From: Coccinella septempunctata
Taxonomy: Eukaryota > Arthropoda > Insecta > Coleoptera > Coccinellidae
Reading direction: 5' to 3'
DNA length: 64,000 nucleotides
Assembly: GCF_907165205.1 (NCBI RefSeq)
Contig: NC_058198.1
Coordinates: 18,701,001 to 18,765,000 of the forward strand
Within the stretch, counting starts at the first letter, position 1; each line of letters starts with the position of its first letter. The notes under the pieces were generated by a model, which did not search any database, had not been told where the DNA came from, and was given only the letters and a program-made list of their open reading frames with translations. The position numbers and the translations under genes were made by a program. Below are positions 1 through 8,963 of the stretch, in pieces.

Positions 1-68
1 GTGCCAGTCGTTTACCATGGAGTCAGTGCATCTATCAAAGTTGTCCTGCGATGTATCATTAAAAAGTT
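1..68 (-). pseudogene. Jockey-like ORF2 fragment resuming left of copy A
   Basis: Read on the - strand this short stretch is open and continues in frame from the ORF2 codons that end at about 3579. It encodes an acidic linker of the kind found just upstream of the RT domain. The shared motif taaaaagtt at 60-68 and 3579-3587 is the target duplication created by copy A. Continuity across the insertion is an inference from reading frame and position; the fragment is too short for an independent family call. Confidence 0.6.
60..68. repeat. Target-site duplication of RTE-like copy A, left copy
   Basis: taaaaagtt here matches 3579-3587 on the other side of copy A. A few extra bases (69-73 and the element tail at 3571-3578) blur the exact junctions. 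Confidence 0.6.
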
Positions 69-239
69 AAAGGCTTGAGCAGGAAATGGCTCTCTGCGTT
101 GCTCAAGTTACGTCTCAGACCTTGTCGTCTCAGGATACCTGTGCCACAAGATAATCTAGTCGTAGCCGCAACCAAAGTTGCACTGACAGCGTTACCAGTG
201 CAGCTTTTGAACACCTTCTAACGCAGCTCCTACAAAAAG

Positions 240-3200
240 ATGGATCAGTCGAACAGGACAAAATTCGTATCCGGAGGTAAAATACCCTCCCATTCGGATC
301 TCCGGGGGAGGGTGCCTGAGCGAGTGAATCATCGAACAAACACCAATGAAAAGCACATAGCTTTTGCAGCATGGAACGTCAGAACCTTGCTAGACAACCC
401 CAAGGCCGACCGACCAGAGAGGCGTACTGCCCTAATCGATAAGGAACTGCAACGAACATCCATTGCAATAGTTGCTTTAAGCGAAACACGCTTTTCGGAC
501 GAAGGTAGCTTGGTAGAACAAGCGTATACTTTTTTCTGGAAAGGCTTGCCGGAAGGCGAAATCAGACAACATGGCGTAGGCTTTGCCATTAGAAACGACC
601 TGGCCGCCAAACTTACCGAAAATCCAGTTGGTATCTCAGAACGTCTAATGACCCTACGTTTTCCTGCAGCGAATAACACGTTTGTGAACATCATTGCAGT
701 ATACGCACCCACTTTGAACTCCTCTGACAACTTAAAGGACACTTTTTACGAAACACTCGTTGCTACATTGGGTAAAATCCCAAAACGGGAACGAATTATT
801 CTCCTTGGAGACTTCAACGCTAGAGTGGGCAGAGGTCAAGACTCAGAACTATGGCCGGGAATAATAGGGAAACACGGCACAGACAGCATCAATTCGAATG
901 GAGAACGTCTGCTGGCTCTTTGTGCAGAACACAATCTGTGTATAACGAACACCTATTTTATTACGAGAGCCAATTCAAGGGGGACCTGGCGCCACCCGCG
1001 CTCAGGGCATTGGCATACCCTCGACTATGTGATCGTGAGAAGGAAAGATCTGAAAGAGGTGTTGGTCACTAAACCCAGAGCAGATCTGGAGTGCTGGACT
1101 GATCATAGGCTGGTAATCTCGAGAATGAAAATCTCAATGCGCCCAAAATACCAACGCAAGCCGAAGTATCTAAGAGAGCGCCTTCAAATATCCAAACTAC
1201 AAAACCCTTCTACAAAGGACAGATTCACAGCTGCCGTCAAAGATAACCTAACACCACCGGATTATAACGACGACATTGAGACTCATTGGCTCCGTTTCAA
1301 GTCATCCCTTACAAATACAGCGAAAGAAATACTGGGCACAGAACGCTCCCGAAAATCCCCAGACTGGTTTGCCGACAGCGAAACTCATATCGCACCCCTT
1401 TTGGACGCAAAACACAAAGCGATGAAAACCGCAATTAACAAGCCTGGCGATGTTGCAGCCCAAATAGGTTTCATAAACATAAAACGCGAGGTCCGTCAAG
1501 AAATAAGAAAAATCAAGGACAGCTGGTGGAAAGAAAAAGCTAGGGAAATACAAGCTTACGCCGATAACCATGACTACAGGCGTTTTTTCGAAGCTATTAA
1601 AACTGTTTACGGTCCAAGCAGAAAAGCTAGCTTTCCTATAAGAGATGCTCATGGAGCTATTCTAACTGATGATAGAAAAATTCTCGAAAGATGGAAGGAG
1701 CATTACTCACAGGTCTTGAATCAAAATAACGACTCGGATTTATCCATTTTAGACCTGCTTCCCGCGTATAGTCCGATGACATCGCTTGATGACCAAATTT
1801 CAATGTCGGAAATCATAAGCGCGATTAAAAATATGAAAAATGATAAGTCACCTGGTCTAGACGGCATTCCGGCGGAGATATTCAAAGCCATGGATGAGGA
1901 CATTGTCAATAGTCTCCTAATACTATTCCGCAAGATCTGGGAACAGGGAGATGTGCCACAAGACTTCAGAGACGCTTTAGTTATCAACCTCTATAAGAAC
2001 AAAGGCGATACGTCGAATTGCAACAATTACAGGGGCATATCGTTGCTTAATGTGGCCAGTAAAATTCTCTCGAAGATTATGGCTAATCGTCTGGTTCCAC
2101 TCTTAGAGAAGCTTTTACCTGAATCCCAGTGCGGCTTTCGACCAAATCGAGGTACGGTGGACCTAATTTTTACACTGCGACAGCTACAAGAAAAGGCCCG
2201 TGAACAACAATCAAGGATTTATACAGCCTTCATCGATTTAAGCAAGGCATTCGACTCGGTGAATCGGAGAGCGCTCTGGAAAATCATGGCACGTCTAGGA
2301 GTACCCGAAAAATTCCTGGCAGTGTGTAAAAGCCTTCATACCAACAACACCGCTAGAATACAGCATAATGGCTCTACAACCGACCATTTCTCAACCAACT
2401 CTGGAATAAAACAAGGCTGCGTATTAGCGCCTTTACTGTTCAATATTTTCGCCATAGCTGTATCGATAATTGCTGACATGAGCATGCCCGTAAGAGGTGT
2501 TGGGATAAGATTCAGATTTGATGGAGGCCTGTTTAACCTGAAGCGCCTCAGAGCAAAAACCCGTACTAAGTTTATCACGGAACTTCAATATGCAGACGAC
2601 TGTTCACTCATCGCTAGCAGCTCAGAGGATCTACAGATAATGATGGACACCTATAAACATATATACGAAGCTTTAGGCCTTAGACTCAATATTGACAAGA
2701 CCAAAATCCTGGTAAGTCCGCCAGAAAGCCTTCAAACAGATATCAGCCTGGACAATGAAACTCTAGAACAGGTCGAGCAGTTCAAATACTTGGGAAGCTT
2801 CATAAACACTAGGGCTAACCTTGACACGGAAATACACAACCGTATCAATTCGGCATCACGGGCATTCTGGAAGCTGAAGGACAGAGTGTTCCAGAATCAC
2901 GACCTCAATCTGAAGACCAAGACAGCTGTTTACAGAGCAGTGGTCCTCCCAACGCTTCTTTACGGAAGCGAAAGCTGGACTCCCTACAGGCGACATATTA
3001 AACAGCTTGAACAGACGCAGCAACGTCATCTAAGACAGATAATGCACATCAGATGGTTCCACAAAGTTTCGAATGCAGAAGTCTTGCAGCGCGCGAGTTG
3101 TACAACAATTGAGACTCAAGTAACGAGGGCCCGACTCAGATGGAGCGGCCACATTCTGAGGATGCAAGACACAAGACTCCCCAAAATAGCTCTATACGGC

Positions 3201-3479
3201 GAACTCACTGAGGGAGCCCGGAAACCAGGAGGCCAGTATAAGCGGTTTAAGGATACACTACATCAATCCCTAAAATCAGTTAATGCTAATCATAACTGGG
3301 AACAACTAGCGTTAGACAGGTCACAGTGGAGGTCTTTGGTCCACTGTTATAATGGAGAATCGAGAAGGATACAGCGGCGGCCAGATCTGGTTGGAGACTA
3401 TCCATGCCCTGAGTGTGGAAGGATCTGCAGGTCACGGTTGGGTCTCTTTAGTCACAGGAGGGCACACAATCGCAACTAG
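240..3479 (+). CDS. RTE-like endonuclease/reverse transcriptase polyprotein (copy A)
   Basis: This is a 1079-residue single ORF starting at ATG. An exonuclease-endonuclease-phosphatase domain spans about 40-295, with N47 in AWNVRTL, E82 in SETR, GDFNARVG near 190-197, D262 in LDYV and D288-H289. It nicks the target DNA. The reverse transcriptase spans about 525-800, with KSPGLDG near 536-542, FIDLSKAFD (catalytic D666) and YADD at 784-787. A basic linker follows, then a C-terminal C2H2 finger CX2CX12HX3H (C1056, C1059, H1072, H1076), probably binding nucleic acid. No key residue is missing. It differs from copy B at residue 776 (T versus F) and from B and C in the LVHCYNG motif (C versus S). 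Database proteins of this type are often labelled craniofacial development protein 2-like because of the endonuclease domain. Confidence 0.92.
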   Translation: MDQSNRTKFVSGGKIPSHSDLRGRVPERVNHRTNTNEKHIAFAAWNVRTLLDNPKADRPERRTALIDKELQRTSIAIVALSETRFSDEGSLVEQAYTFFWKGLPEGEIRQHGVGFAIRNDLAAKLTENPVGISERLMTLRFPAANNTFVNIIAVYAPTLNSSDNLKDTFYETLVATLGKIPKRERIILLGDFNARVGRGQDSELWPGIIGKHGTDSINSNGERLLALCAEHNLCITNTYFITRANSRGTWRHPRSGHWHTLDYVIVRRKDLKEVLVTKPRADLECWTDHRLVISRMKISMRPKYQRKPKYLRERLQISKLQNPSTKDRFTAAVKDNLTPPDYNDDIETHWLRFKSSLTNTAKEILGTERSRKSPDWFADSETHIAPLLDAKHKAMKTAINKPGDVAAQIGFINIKREVRQEIRKIKDSWWKEKAREIQAYADNHDYRRFFEAIKTVYGPSRKASFPIRDAHGAILTDDRKILERWKEHYSQVLNQNNDSDLSILDLLPAYSPMTSLDDQISMSEIISAIKNMKNDKSPGLDGIPAEIFKAMDEDIVNSLLILFRKIWEQGDVPQDFRDALVINLYKNKGDTSNCNNYRGISLLNVASKILSKIMANRLVPLLEKLLPESQCGFRPNRGTVDLIFTLRQLQEKAREQQSRIYTAFIDLSKAFDSVNRRALWKIMARLGVPEKFLAVCKSLHTNNTARIQHNGSTTDHFSTNSGIKQGCVLAPLLFNIFAIAVSIIADMSMPVRGVGIRFRFDGGLFNLKRLRAKTRTKFITELQYADDCSLIASSSEDLQIMMDTYKHIYEALGLRLNIDKTKILVSPPESLQTDISLDNETLEQVEQFKYLGSFINTRANLDTEIHNRINSASRAFWKLKDRVFQNHDLNLKTKTAVYRAVVLPTLLYGSESWTPYRRHIKQLEQTQQRHLRQIMHIRWFHKVSNAEVLQRASCTTIETQVTRARLRWSGHILRMQDTRLPKIALYGELTEGARKPGGQYKRFKDTLHQSLKSVNANHNWEQLALDRSQWRSLVHCYNGESRRIQRRPDLVGDYPCPECGRICRSRLGLFSHRRAHNRN

Positions 3480-3578
3480 CACTAAGAAGTTACAAGTCTG
3501 TTCCAATTTTTTTTTTTTTTTCTTCTTCTTTTTGTAGATTTATTTCCGGTAACGGGATACAGCAATGAATGAATTAAA
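3480..3578 (+). other. 3' UTR and aatg tail of RTE-like copy A
   Basis: The short 3' UTR holds a T15 tract followed by a CT-rich stretch and ends with aatgaatgaa just after agcaatg. Copies B and C end the same way (on the - strand). The aatg repeat replaces a poly(A) tail, a habit of RTE-type elements. Confidence 0.7.
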
Positions 3579-4746
3579 TAAAAAGTTTTGAAAAATGTTC
3601 TCCAAACAACTCTGCTTGTTGAGCTTCGGTGTTATAAATTATACCATTTTCTTCAATACTTTTGATACGAGGTGATTTTTTGTATCCAGACAGTTTTTTA
3701 ATTTGTTGAAAAAAACGTTTACCTTGGCAGTTGATTTCCTCGCATGCAGTCAGCCATTTATTCTGTTTATATTCTTGGATAAGCCTGTGAATGTTCTTAT
3801 TGTATCTGTTAATGTGTGTTTTGATTTCTGGTAGAGGATTATTCCTGTATTCTCGGTACATTCTTCTTCTATTTTTAATCAATCGGATGATGAAGGGAGG
3901 AAGTTCATGTGTATGGTAGATGTTTGGCCTTTTGGGAGTATTATTCAATGTACAAACTTCTAAGGTTTTAAGAAACTCGGATACCACATTCTTGTCAAGG
4001 GGCTGGTCATTGACATTTTCAATAAATTCTTTCATACATTTGTTAATCTTTATCATGTTTGACTTATGAAAGTTGTAATGAAGTTCGTCTTCTATTGTAT
4101 TGTTCAGTTTTACCTGAAGCTTAAATATAATGGCTTGATGGTCTGCTCCCAGGTCTGGTATGACATCGATTCCCTTAAGGCAATTGTCAAGAGAGTTTGA
4201 ATATATAATCCGGTCTGGAGTGCTATCTTCGTTGTTGGGCATAATAAAGGTTGGAGGAGTTTTTGCCATAATGAAGTTTTGGTTTTTCAGAAAAACCTTG
4301 AGTTTTTTGTGTTTCGCTGCAGTGTTTAGATTGAGATCGCCGATTATGATGCAGTATTTGTGTCTGCTGGCCATATTAAGAATAGTTTCCTCTATTTCGC
4401 CTTTGGGGTGAACATACAGTAAGAAGACGTGCAAATCGTCGCTTTTTAGAGGAATTGTGAAATGTAGAGCATCGTTGAAAGGATTTCTGATTAGGGGGCC
4501 ATTGCACTTTTTCATATTGAGAGAAGGATGCGACATTGCTAGACCACCTCTGATGTTGAGATTTAATATATTGCCATCGTGTTTAAGAGTATCCCAGTTT
4601 CTGTAACTTAATTCATATTGTGGTTTAGTTTTTGTTTCCACAAACAGTGCAGATTTGATGTTGTATTTTTCAATAATATTATTGATGAGGTATTTTTTGG
4701 GAAGATAGCTATTTATATTGCAGTAAATGAAGTCAATCTCACAATC
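3574..4746 (-). pseudogene. Jockey-like ORF2, endonuclease part (broken by copy A)
   Basis: The frame is open on the - strand from about 4746 to the copy A junction. An AP-type endonuclease is recognisable: an N-terminal DFIYCNIN strand near 4740, ETKTK (catalytic E) near 4640, IIIGDLNLN in the middle, and GADHQAI before a basic linker rich in N, R and K. The protein stops a few codons into copy A, just before the RT domain would start. The ORF1 stop (4739-4741) overlaps the beginning of this frame, so translation would need coupling or reinitiation; no good ATG is visible at the start. Not functional as it stands because the RT lies beyond the insertion. Confidence 0.75.
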
Positions 4747-6183
4747 GAACGTGCCGGCTCATATTTTGATGGACTGTCTCGGTTGGAGAATTTGGCTCGT
4801 TGAGGTCTAAATCAAACATGAGTATGTAGACCCAATTGTTTCCAACGAATGTAATGGCTGTGTCAATATTGTACTCTGTGATGAATTTCTTCTTCAATTT
4901 TTCTATCAGAATTTCTCTGTTGGAGTTTTTGGGGTTGTTCAATTTTGAAATATAAGTGTTGACGATTGTATCATGGATGGTAACAGGAGCGTGAATTCTT
5001 GAGTTTCTACAGATGTTTGGGTCGATTTGGTTACTTCTCTTGTTTAGTGTTTTTACAGGTAGATTGGGAATACCTTCAATTGGTTGAGTGGGACGCTTAG
5101 GACACTTGAAAGACCAGGCCTGGTGATCTGTTGAGCCACAACCGTTGCATTTTGGAGGGAGATTTGATTTGCACTTATTTGTAGAATGTTCCTCGTTGCA
5201 TTTCAAACATTTGGTGGGTTCGGTGCAATCTTTGGTGCAGTGTGTGTACTGCATGCATTTGCTGCAAGGGAGTGGTGCTGGATCCGGGGCATTGCTTGGG
5301 TATGCTGGATAGTGTCTGCTCTTGTAGAAAACACCCTCGGATAGTATTTTCTCGTAAGTGTCAATGTTTCCTGTGATAATACGTATTAAGGAAGTGGGTG
5401 TGTTAGTTTGCTTGGAAATGATTCGCTTGCAATATCTGAATTCATAGTGTGCTTGTTTCAAGTGGTTGTTCAAATCTTCATCATTGATTTCTTTTTCAAC
5501 TCTTGCAATTACACAGGAGAAATTTGGCTGTGGAAGGGCTCTTTCATAGTTCCTCTGGTTGTAGGGAGTTGCGGTGGAATATTCGTTAATTTTCTTACAG
5601 TTTTTCATTTTTTTGAGCGTTTCTTCAATTATTGCTTTCGGAGTATTCGTTTTGAGTAAAAATCCTTTTTTCGTTTTCAGAATTGTGTCCTTATTATGCG
5701 GTCTTTCATTTTCCCATATATTTGCCATTTGGATTCTGGTATTGATATTGGAATCTGTATTTATATAGTAGAGTGAATTGTATTTCTTGTTGATAATGTC
5801 TTTCATTTTTTCAGAGAAATTGTTTCTAGTTCGAATTATTTGTTGATTGTTTACCATTTCGAATTGTTGGGTCATCTGTTTATTTTGGAATTCCGCTTGT
5901 TTCGATTGTAATACAGATGTTCCTGCTTTTTGTATGGATTGGGATGTTATGTTCGATGAATCATCTAGTTCCATCCTGACGTTGATTTCACTATCAGAAC
6001 GTGGAGCCAGATGTGGTTGGTTGATTTCAGTTTCGGGTGTTTTGTTATCGTTGATTTTTTAGTTTATGTTTTTCTTCAAGGTCTTTTTCTTCCGCTTTCT
6101 GTTCATCGGTTTCTTGAAAGATGTGTCTTCTTCTGATGAAACTTCCGAATTTTTTTGCGATGAATTTCCGGTAAGATCGGACA
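4739..6183 (-). pseudogene. Jockey-like ORF1 (gag-like) with an internal stop
   Basis: The main open stretch (4739-5974, 411 codons) carries three zinc knuckles near residues 235-295: CX2CX4HX4C, CX2CX3HX4C and CX2CX4HX6C, preceded by a region resembling the PRE_C2HC domain of Jockey-clade ORF1 proteins. The same frame continues upstream to an ATG at 6183 with a serine- and lysine-rich N-terminus, interrupted by one TAA near 6060. I infer that the original protein began at 6183 and that the TAA is a later mutation. The protein would bind element RNA. The alternative start at 5974 would give a shorter but open protein. Confidence 0.7.
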
Positions 6184-6290
6184 TTCTTTATGAAAAGAAT
6201 GCCTCGAAGTTCGTCGCACTATATGAATTTCAGCGTGAATTTTGTCTTATTATCTAAGGTTTACCATAAATATTGTGGTGGCAGAATTGG
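6184..6290. other. Junction between the 5' ends of the Jockey-like and CR1-like elements
   Basis: The Jockey-like element starts on the - strand near 6184 and the CR1-like element starts on the + strand within the next hundred bases. I cannot fix either terminus from sequence alone and see no clear target duplication. Confidence 0.4.
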
Positions 6291-7206
6291 GAAGTGTTGT
6301 GATCGAGAATTCGAGACTTCTTCTGCAAGTGATAAGAACGACGACATCGATGTTCCTGTGTCATGGACGGACGGTATTTCTGAACCGAAAACTCCTACAA
6401 TAAATTCGGAATCTTCACAACATGATTTGCTACTGAAAATTATATCTGAACTCGAAAGTAAAAATTTTATACTAAGTGAGAATGCATCATTGCTAAAATA
6501 TAAGATATCAGTACTTGAAAATAAAATTTTTGAAAAAGATGAAATAATAAATGAGCTCAAAAAAAAAGTAAACAAACCAGGGAAGATCGCCGATACAGTT
6601 CAATCAGGTGGAAATAAATCTCATATGAAGAGACTGCAACTGCCTGCTGCAACTAGTGCTCCAATTGTTCCTGTTGCTGAACAAACCGATGATCTCACAG
6701 TTACAGTTCCCCGTACATTCGCCAGTGTTACAAATAAACAAGCAATCGAGAATAACATAACCCCTTGCTTGTTAGATAATTTAGAAATCTCAGCTACAAA
6801 GCCTAGTGTTGGAAATAATAAATTAGTTAATGAAAATTCAATTCATTTGGCTACTGAATGGAAAACAGTTTCAAATAAAAACCGTAAAAGAAGTCCACGT
6901 AAACCCCTAGTTGTTGGGAATTTTACTGGATCGGCTGCTGTTGAAGGAATCGTGAAATACAAGGCCCTACATGTTACTAATTTAAAACCCTCCACTAGTG
7001 TGACAGACCTCAAAGAGTTTCTTCAAGGTAATTTTACTGATGTGAGGTGTGAAGCACTCAAGTCCCGCTATCCAGAAAGTTATACTTCTTTCAAAGTTCT
7101 CATCCCGCATGATGAATATGATAAAATAAAAATAGACTCAAATTGGCCAAAGGGATGCACTGTTCATAATTTTTACCAACGCAAGAAAACATACCAAAAC
7201 AGTTGA
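6190..7206 (+). CDS. CR1-like ORF1 protein
   Basis: A 338-codon frame. Residues about 75-125 are a predicted coiled coil (heptad-rich, with LLLKIISELESKN and ENKIFEKDEIINELKKK). The middle is low-complexity and serine/threonine rich. The C-terminal 110 residues (from KYKALHVTNLKP) look like the RRM-type fold found at the C-terminus of many CR1-group ORF1 proteins, with YTSFKVLI and a WPKG turn near the end. No zinc knuckle is present. The first 40 residues overlap the Jockey-like 5' end and may not belong to the protein. ORF1 is expected to be an RNA-binding chaperone; this is by family analogy. It ends within 4 bases of the ORF2 frame. Confidence 0.65.
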   Translation: MKRMPRSSSHYMNFSVNFVLLSKVYHKYCGGRIGKCCDREFETSSASDKNDDIDVPVSWTDGISEPKTPTINSESSQHDLLLKIISELESKNFILSENASLLKYKISVLENKIFEKDEIINELKKKVNKPGKIADTVQSGGNKSHMKRLQLPAATSAPIVPVAEQTDDLTVTVPRTFASVTNKQAIENNITPCLLDNLEISATKPSVGNNKLVNENSIHLATEWKTVSNKNRKRSPRKPLVVGNFTGSAAVEGIVKYKALHVTNLKPSTSVTDLKEFLQGNFTDVRCEALKSRYPESYTSFKVLIPHDEYDKIKIDSNWPKGCTVHNFYQRKKTYQNS

Positions 7207-8045
7207 TACAGGATCAGTCAATAGTGAAAAGAGATCATGGGTTGAAGATTTTACAACTGAATGTTCAATCTTTGTCGAATAAAATTAACAAACTAGCGCT
7301 ATTATGTGACGAAAAATTACCTGATATCGTCAGTATTGCTGAACATTGGTGTGGTATCAACAGTATCTCATCTATGGTCATTCCAGGCTATAAATTGGTT
7401 TCATCGTTCTACAGACCTGCTAGACAGCATGGTGGATCAGCGATATATGCCAGGATTGGACTACATATAAGTGATTTGCGAGTTTCTGATTTTTCGGATG
7501 AAATGGAATGTGAGTTATGTGCAGTGAAGTGTGTTCTTGGAGGTATTAAGGTGGGTCTAATCAGTGTCTATAGACCTCCCTCAGGAAGTATTCACGTCTT
7601 CCTGGATAAAATTTCCTATGTTTTACAACACTGCTTAAAATTGGTCGACTACATATTTCTCTGTGGAGATTTGAATATTGACTTTCTCGATAATGGTTGC
7701 AGACTCAAACTGCTCCTCTTGGAATTATTGGATTGTTACAATCTGAATGTTACCAATCTTGAACCAACCAGAGTATTCGTTAATAGAAATGGTCATCTTT
7801 CGTCAACAAAACTTGATTATATACTAACAAATTATGACCTTAGTTTTTGTGATACAAAAGTTTTTGTTACCCACATTGGCGATCATAAGGCATTATTATT
7901 ATTTGAGGGCAGATTTTCAGATATGTCTGGCTTACCGAAATCCAATACAATAATTAACAAATTATGTAGAAACATTTCATCACATAACTTGTGTGAATTC
8001 AGTTTATTAGTGTCTAACGCATGTTTTGACTCTGTTTATTCATAT
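7203..8045 (+). pseudogene. CR1-like ORF2, endonuclease part, cut by the gypsy element
   Basis: The frame carries an AP-type endonuclease: LQLNVQSLSNK near residues 16-26, IAEHW (catalytic E), YRPPSG, CGDLNIDFL, LDYILTN and GDHKA. It is cut at 8045 by the left LTR, although the frame stays open for 26 codons into the LTR. The same frame resumes at 19238 after the 4-bp duplication. It overlaps the ORF1 stop; the first codon is not an ATG, so coupled translation is likely in the intact element. Confidence 0.8.
8042..8045. repeat. Target-site duplication of the gypsy element, left copy (atat)
   Basis: atat sits directly outside the LTR start TGTAAC here and directly outside the LTR end at 19234-19237. 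Four bases is the usual duplication for Ty3/gypsy integrases, and removing the insertion with one copy restores the surrounding reading frame. Confidence 0.85.
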
Positions 8046-8944
8046 TGTAACCAATTAAGTGTTTTTCCTCTCTTCAGAGATCTGTTAGTTACTAGCTTCA
8101 GTCGGAGAGGTGGTCGGGGTTAATAGGTTGTAGTTAGCCCGGAACCTATTTTCAAAATAGAAAGCAATTTCGAAGGCTTTGGTTCCCACACAAAAACAAA
8201 TTTATCCACTTTCAGAGATTTATTAATAAGATAGACTAAATTGCTCAAATTAGAATAAAAAGTTAAGAGTGAAATATTGAAAAATAGCTGCTTACAATTG
8301 GATTTAAACAATGAAAATTATTATGAATAGCTTCGAAGCGCAATGTCTCAAATGCAAAATGAAATAGAGCATACGAAATTATATAAATTGGATATCGAAT
8401 GAAATAACAAAATATATAACAGAATACTTCCATTAGCAATTAAAATCCAGGTGAAGTGCTCCTATGCAGGAAGAACCATCTGATTTGGTACGATACTGTA
8501 CACAGCACCATATAAGGATTTCCAGGTTCTGATCACCACAGTTTTCAGGTGTGATTGATTCTTCGAAGTTGGATGTTGGTCAACGAAGTTCAACTTCGAA
8601 ATATAAATCGAAAATCTGGGCTTCACCCAAAAACTCAATTTTTAATTGAGTTTCACTAAACCAATAGAAACTATGAAATACTAACTAAATCTCAAAATTT
8701 AATACCAAAAAATATCTATATCAAGAACTCAACTCTGATGACTTATTTCATTCACCAGACAAAGCAGAAAAAAAAGAATAAAATCTTCGAATAACCGATT
8801 AATATCTTATCAGATTGAAAACATGCGCCCATCTGCAAATCTGAATTCTTCGATACACGTACAAATGCAGTGGCGGTACAACAAATATGTAATGAATAAA
8901 TTTGAATTTCAAAAAGAAAAAATTGTAACGATCGTATCGTTACA
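8046..8944 (-). repeat. 3' LTR of the gypsy element
   Basis: The 899-bp LTR is bounded by TGTAAC and GTTACA and is identical as far as I can see to 18335-19233. Hairpins with perfect arms lie at 8562-8600 (10-bp arms, 19-nt loop) and 8631-8653 (10-bp arms, 3-nt loop). The outer 21 bases at 8924-8944 form a 9-bp-arm palindrome. A 63-codon frame inside it is not considered a gene. Confidence 0.95.
8924..8944. other. Palindromic outer end of the LTR
   Basis: Arms TGTAACGAT and ATCGTTACA are perfect inverted repeats separated by 3 nt. The same 21 bases occur at 19213-19233. They are the integrase-facing 5' end of the LTR on the - strand. Confidence 0.8.
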
Positions 8945-8963
8945 CATCTCCTCTACCCACCCA
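8945..8963 (-). other. Polypurine tract
   Basis: On the - strand the bases directly before the 3' LTR read gggtgggtagaggagatg, almost all purine, in the position where plus-strand DNA synthesis is primed. It is preceded by a T tract (A-rich on the + strand). Confidence 0.75.

Larger units (their letters stand above)
69..3578 (+). mobile_element. RTE-like non-LTR retrotransposon copy A (5' truncated)
   Basis: This element is nearly identical to copies B (13447-17111) and C (21789-25448) from about position 72 onward. It lacks the first roughly 250 bases of 5' UTR that B and C possess, which is the 5' truncation typical of target-primed reverse transcription. It contains one long intact ORF, a short 3' UTR with a T15 tract, and ends in aatg repeats. 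It is inserted in the ORF2 of the Jockey-like element with a probable 9-bp target duplication. The single ORF, AP-endonuclease plus RT and short-tandem-repeat tail fit the RTE clade, but the clade call is from motifs only. Confidence 0.85.
1..6184 (-). mobile_element. Jockey-like non-LTR retrotransposon, 5' part, interrupted by RTE-like copy A
   Basis: On the - strand, ORF1 (zinc-knuckle protein) is followed by ORF2 (endonuclease, then the approach to RT), the two-ORF layout of the Jockey clade. ORF2 is cut at about 3579 by RTE-like copy A and its reading resumes at 1-68 on the far side of that insertion, so the RT and 3' end lie left of the window. The 5' end is near 6184-6260; the exact edge is not visible. 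ORF1 has an early in-frame stop, so this copy is probably dead. Clade assignment comes from protein motifs only. Confidence 0.75.

Noticed and set aside
329..742. Antisense and offset frames of 60-137 codons inside RTE-like copies (also at 1302, 1721, 2336, 3352 and the equivalent places in B and C)
   Set aside because: They recur identically in all three copies only because the sense ORF does. They carry no motif and are shadows of the real ORF.
3352..3537. A host C2H2 zinc-finger gene
   Set aside because: The finger is in frame with, and part of, the retrotransposon ORF in all three copies.
8120..8311. 63-codon frame inside the gypsy LTR (and at 18409)
   Set aside because: It lies wholly in an LTR, has no motif, and is duplicated only because the LTR is.
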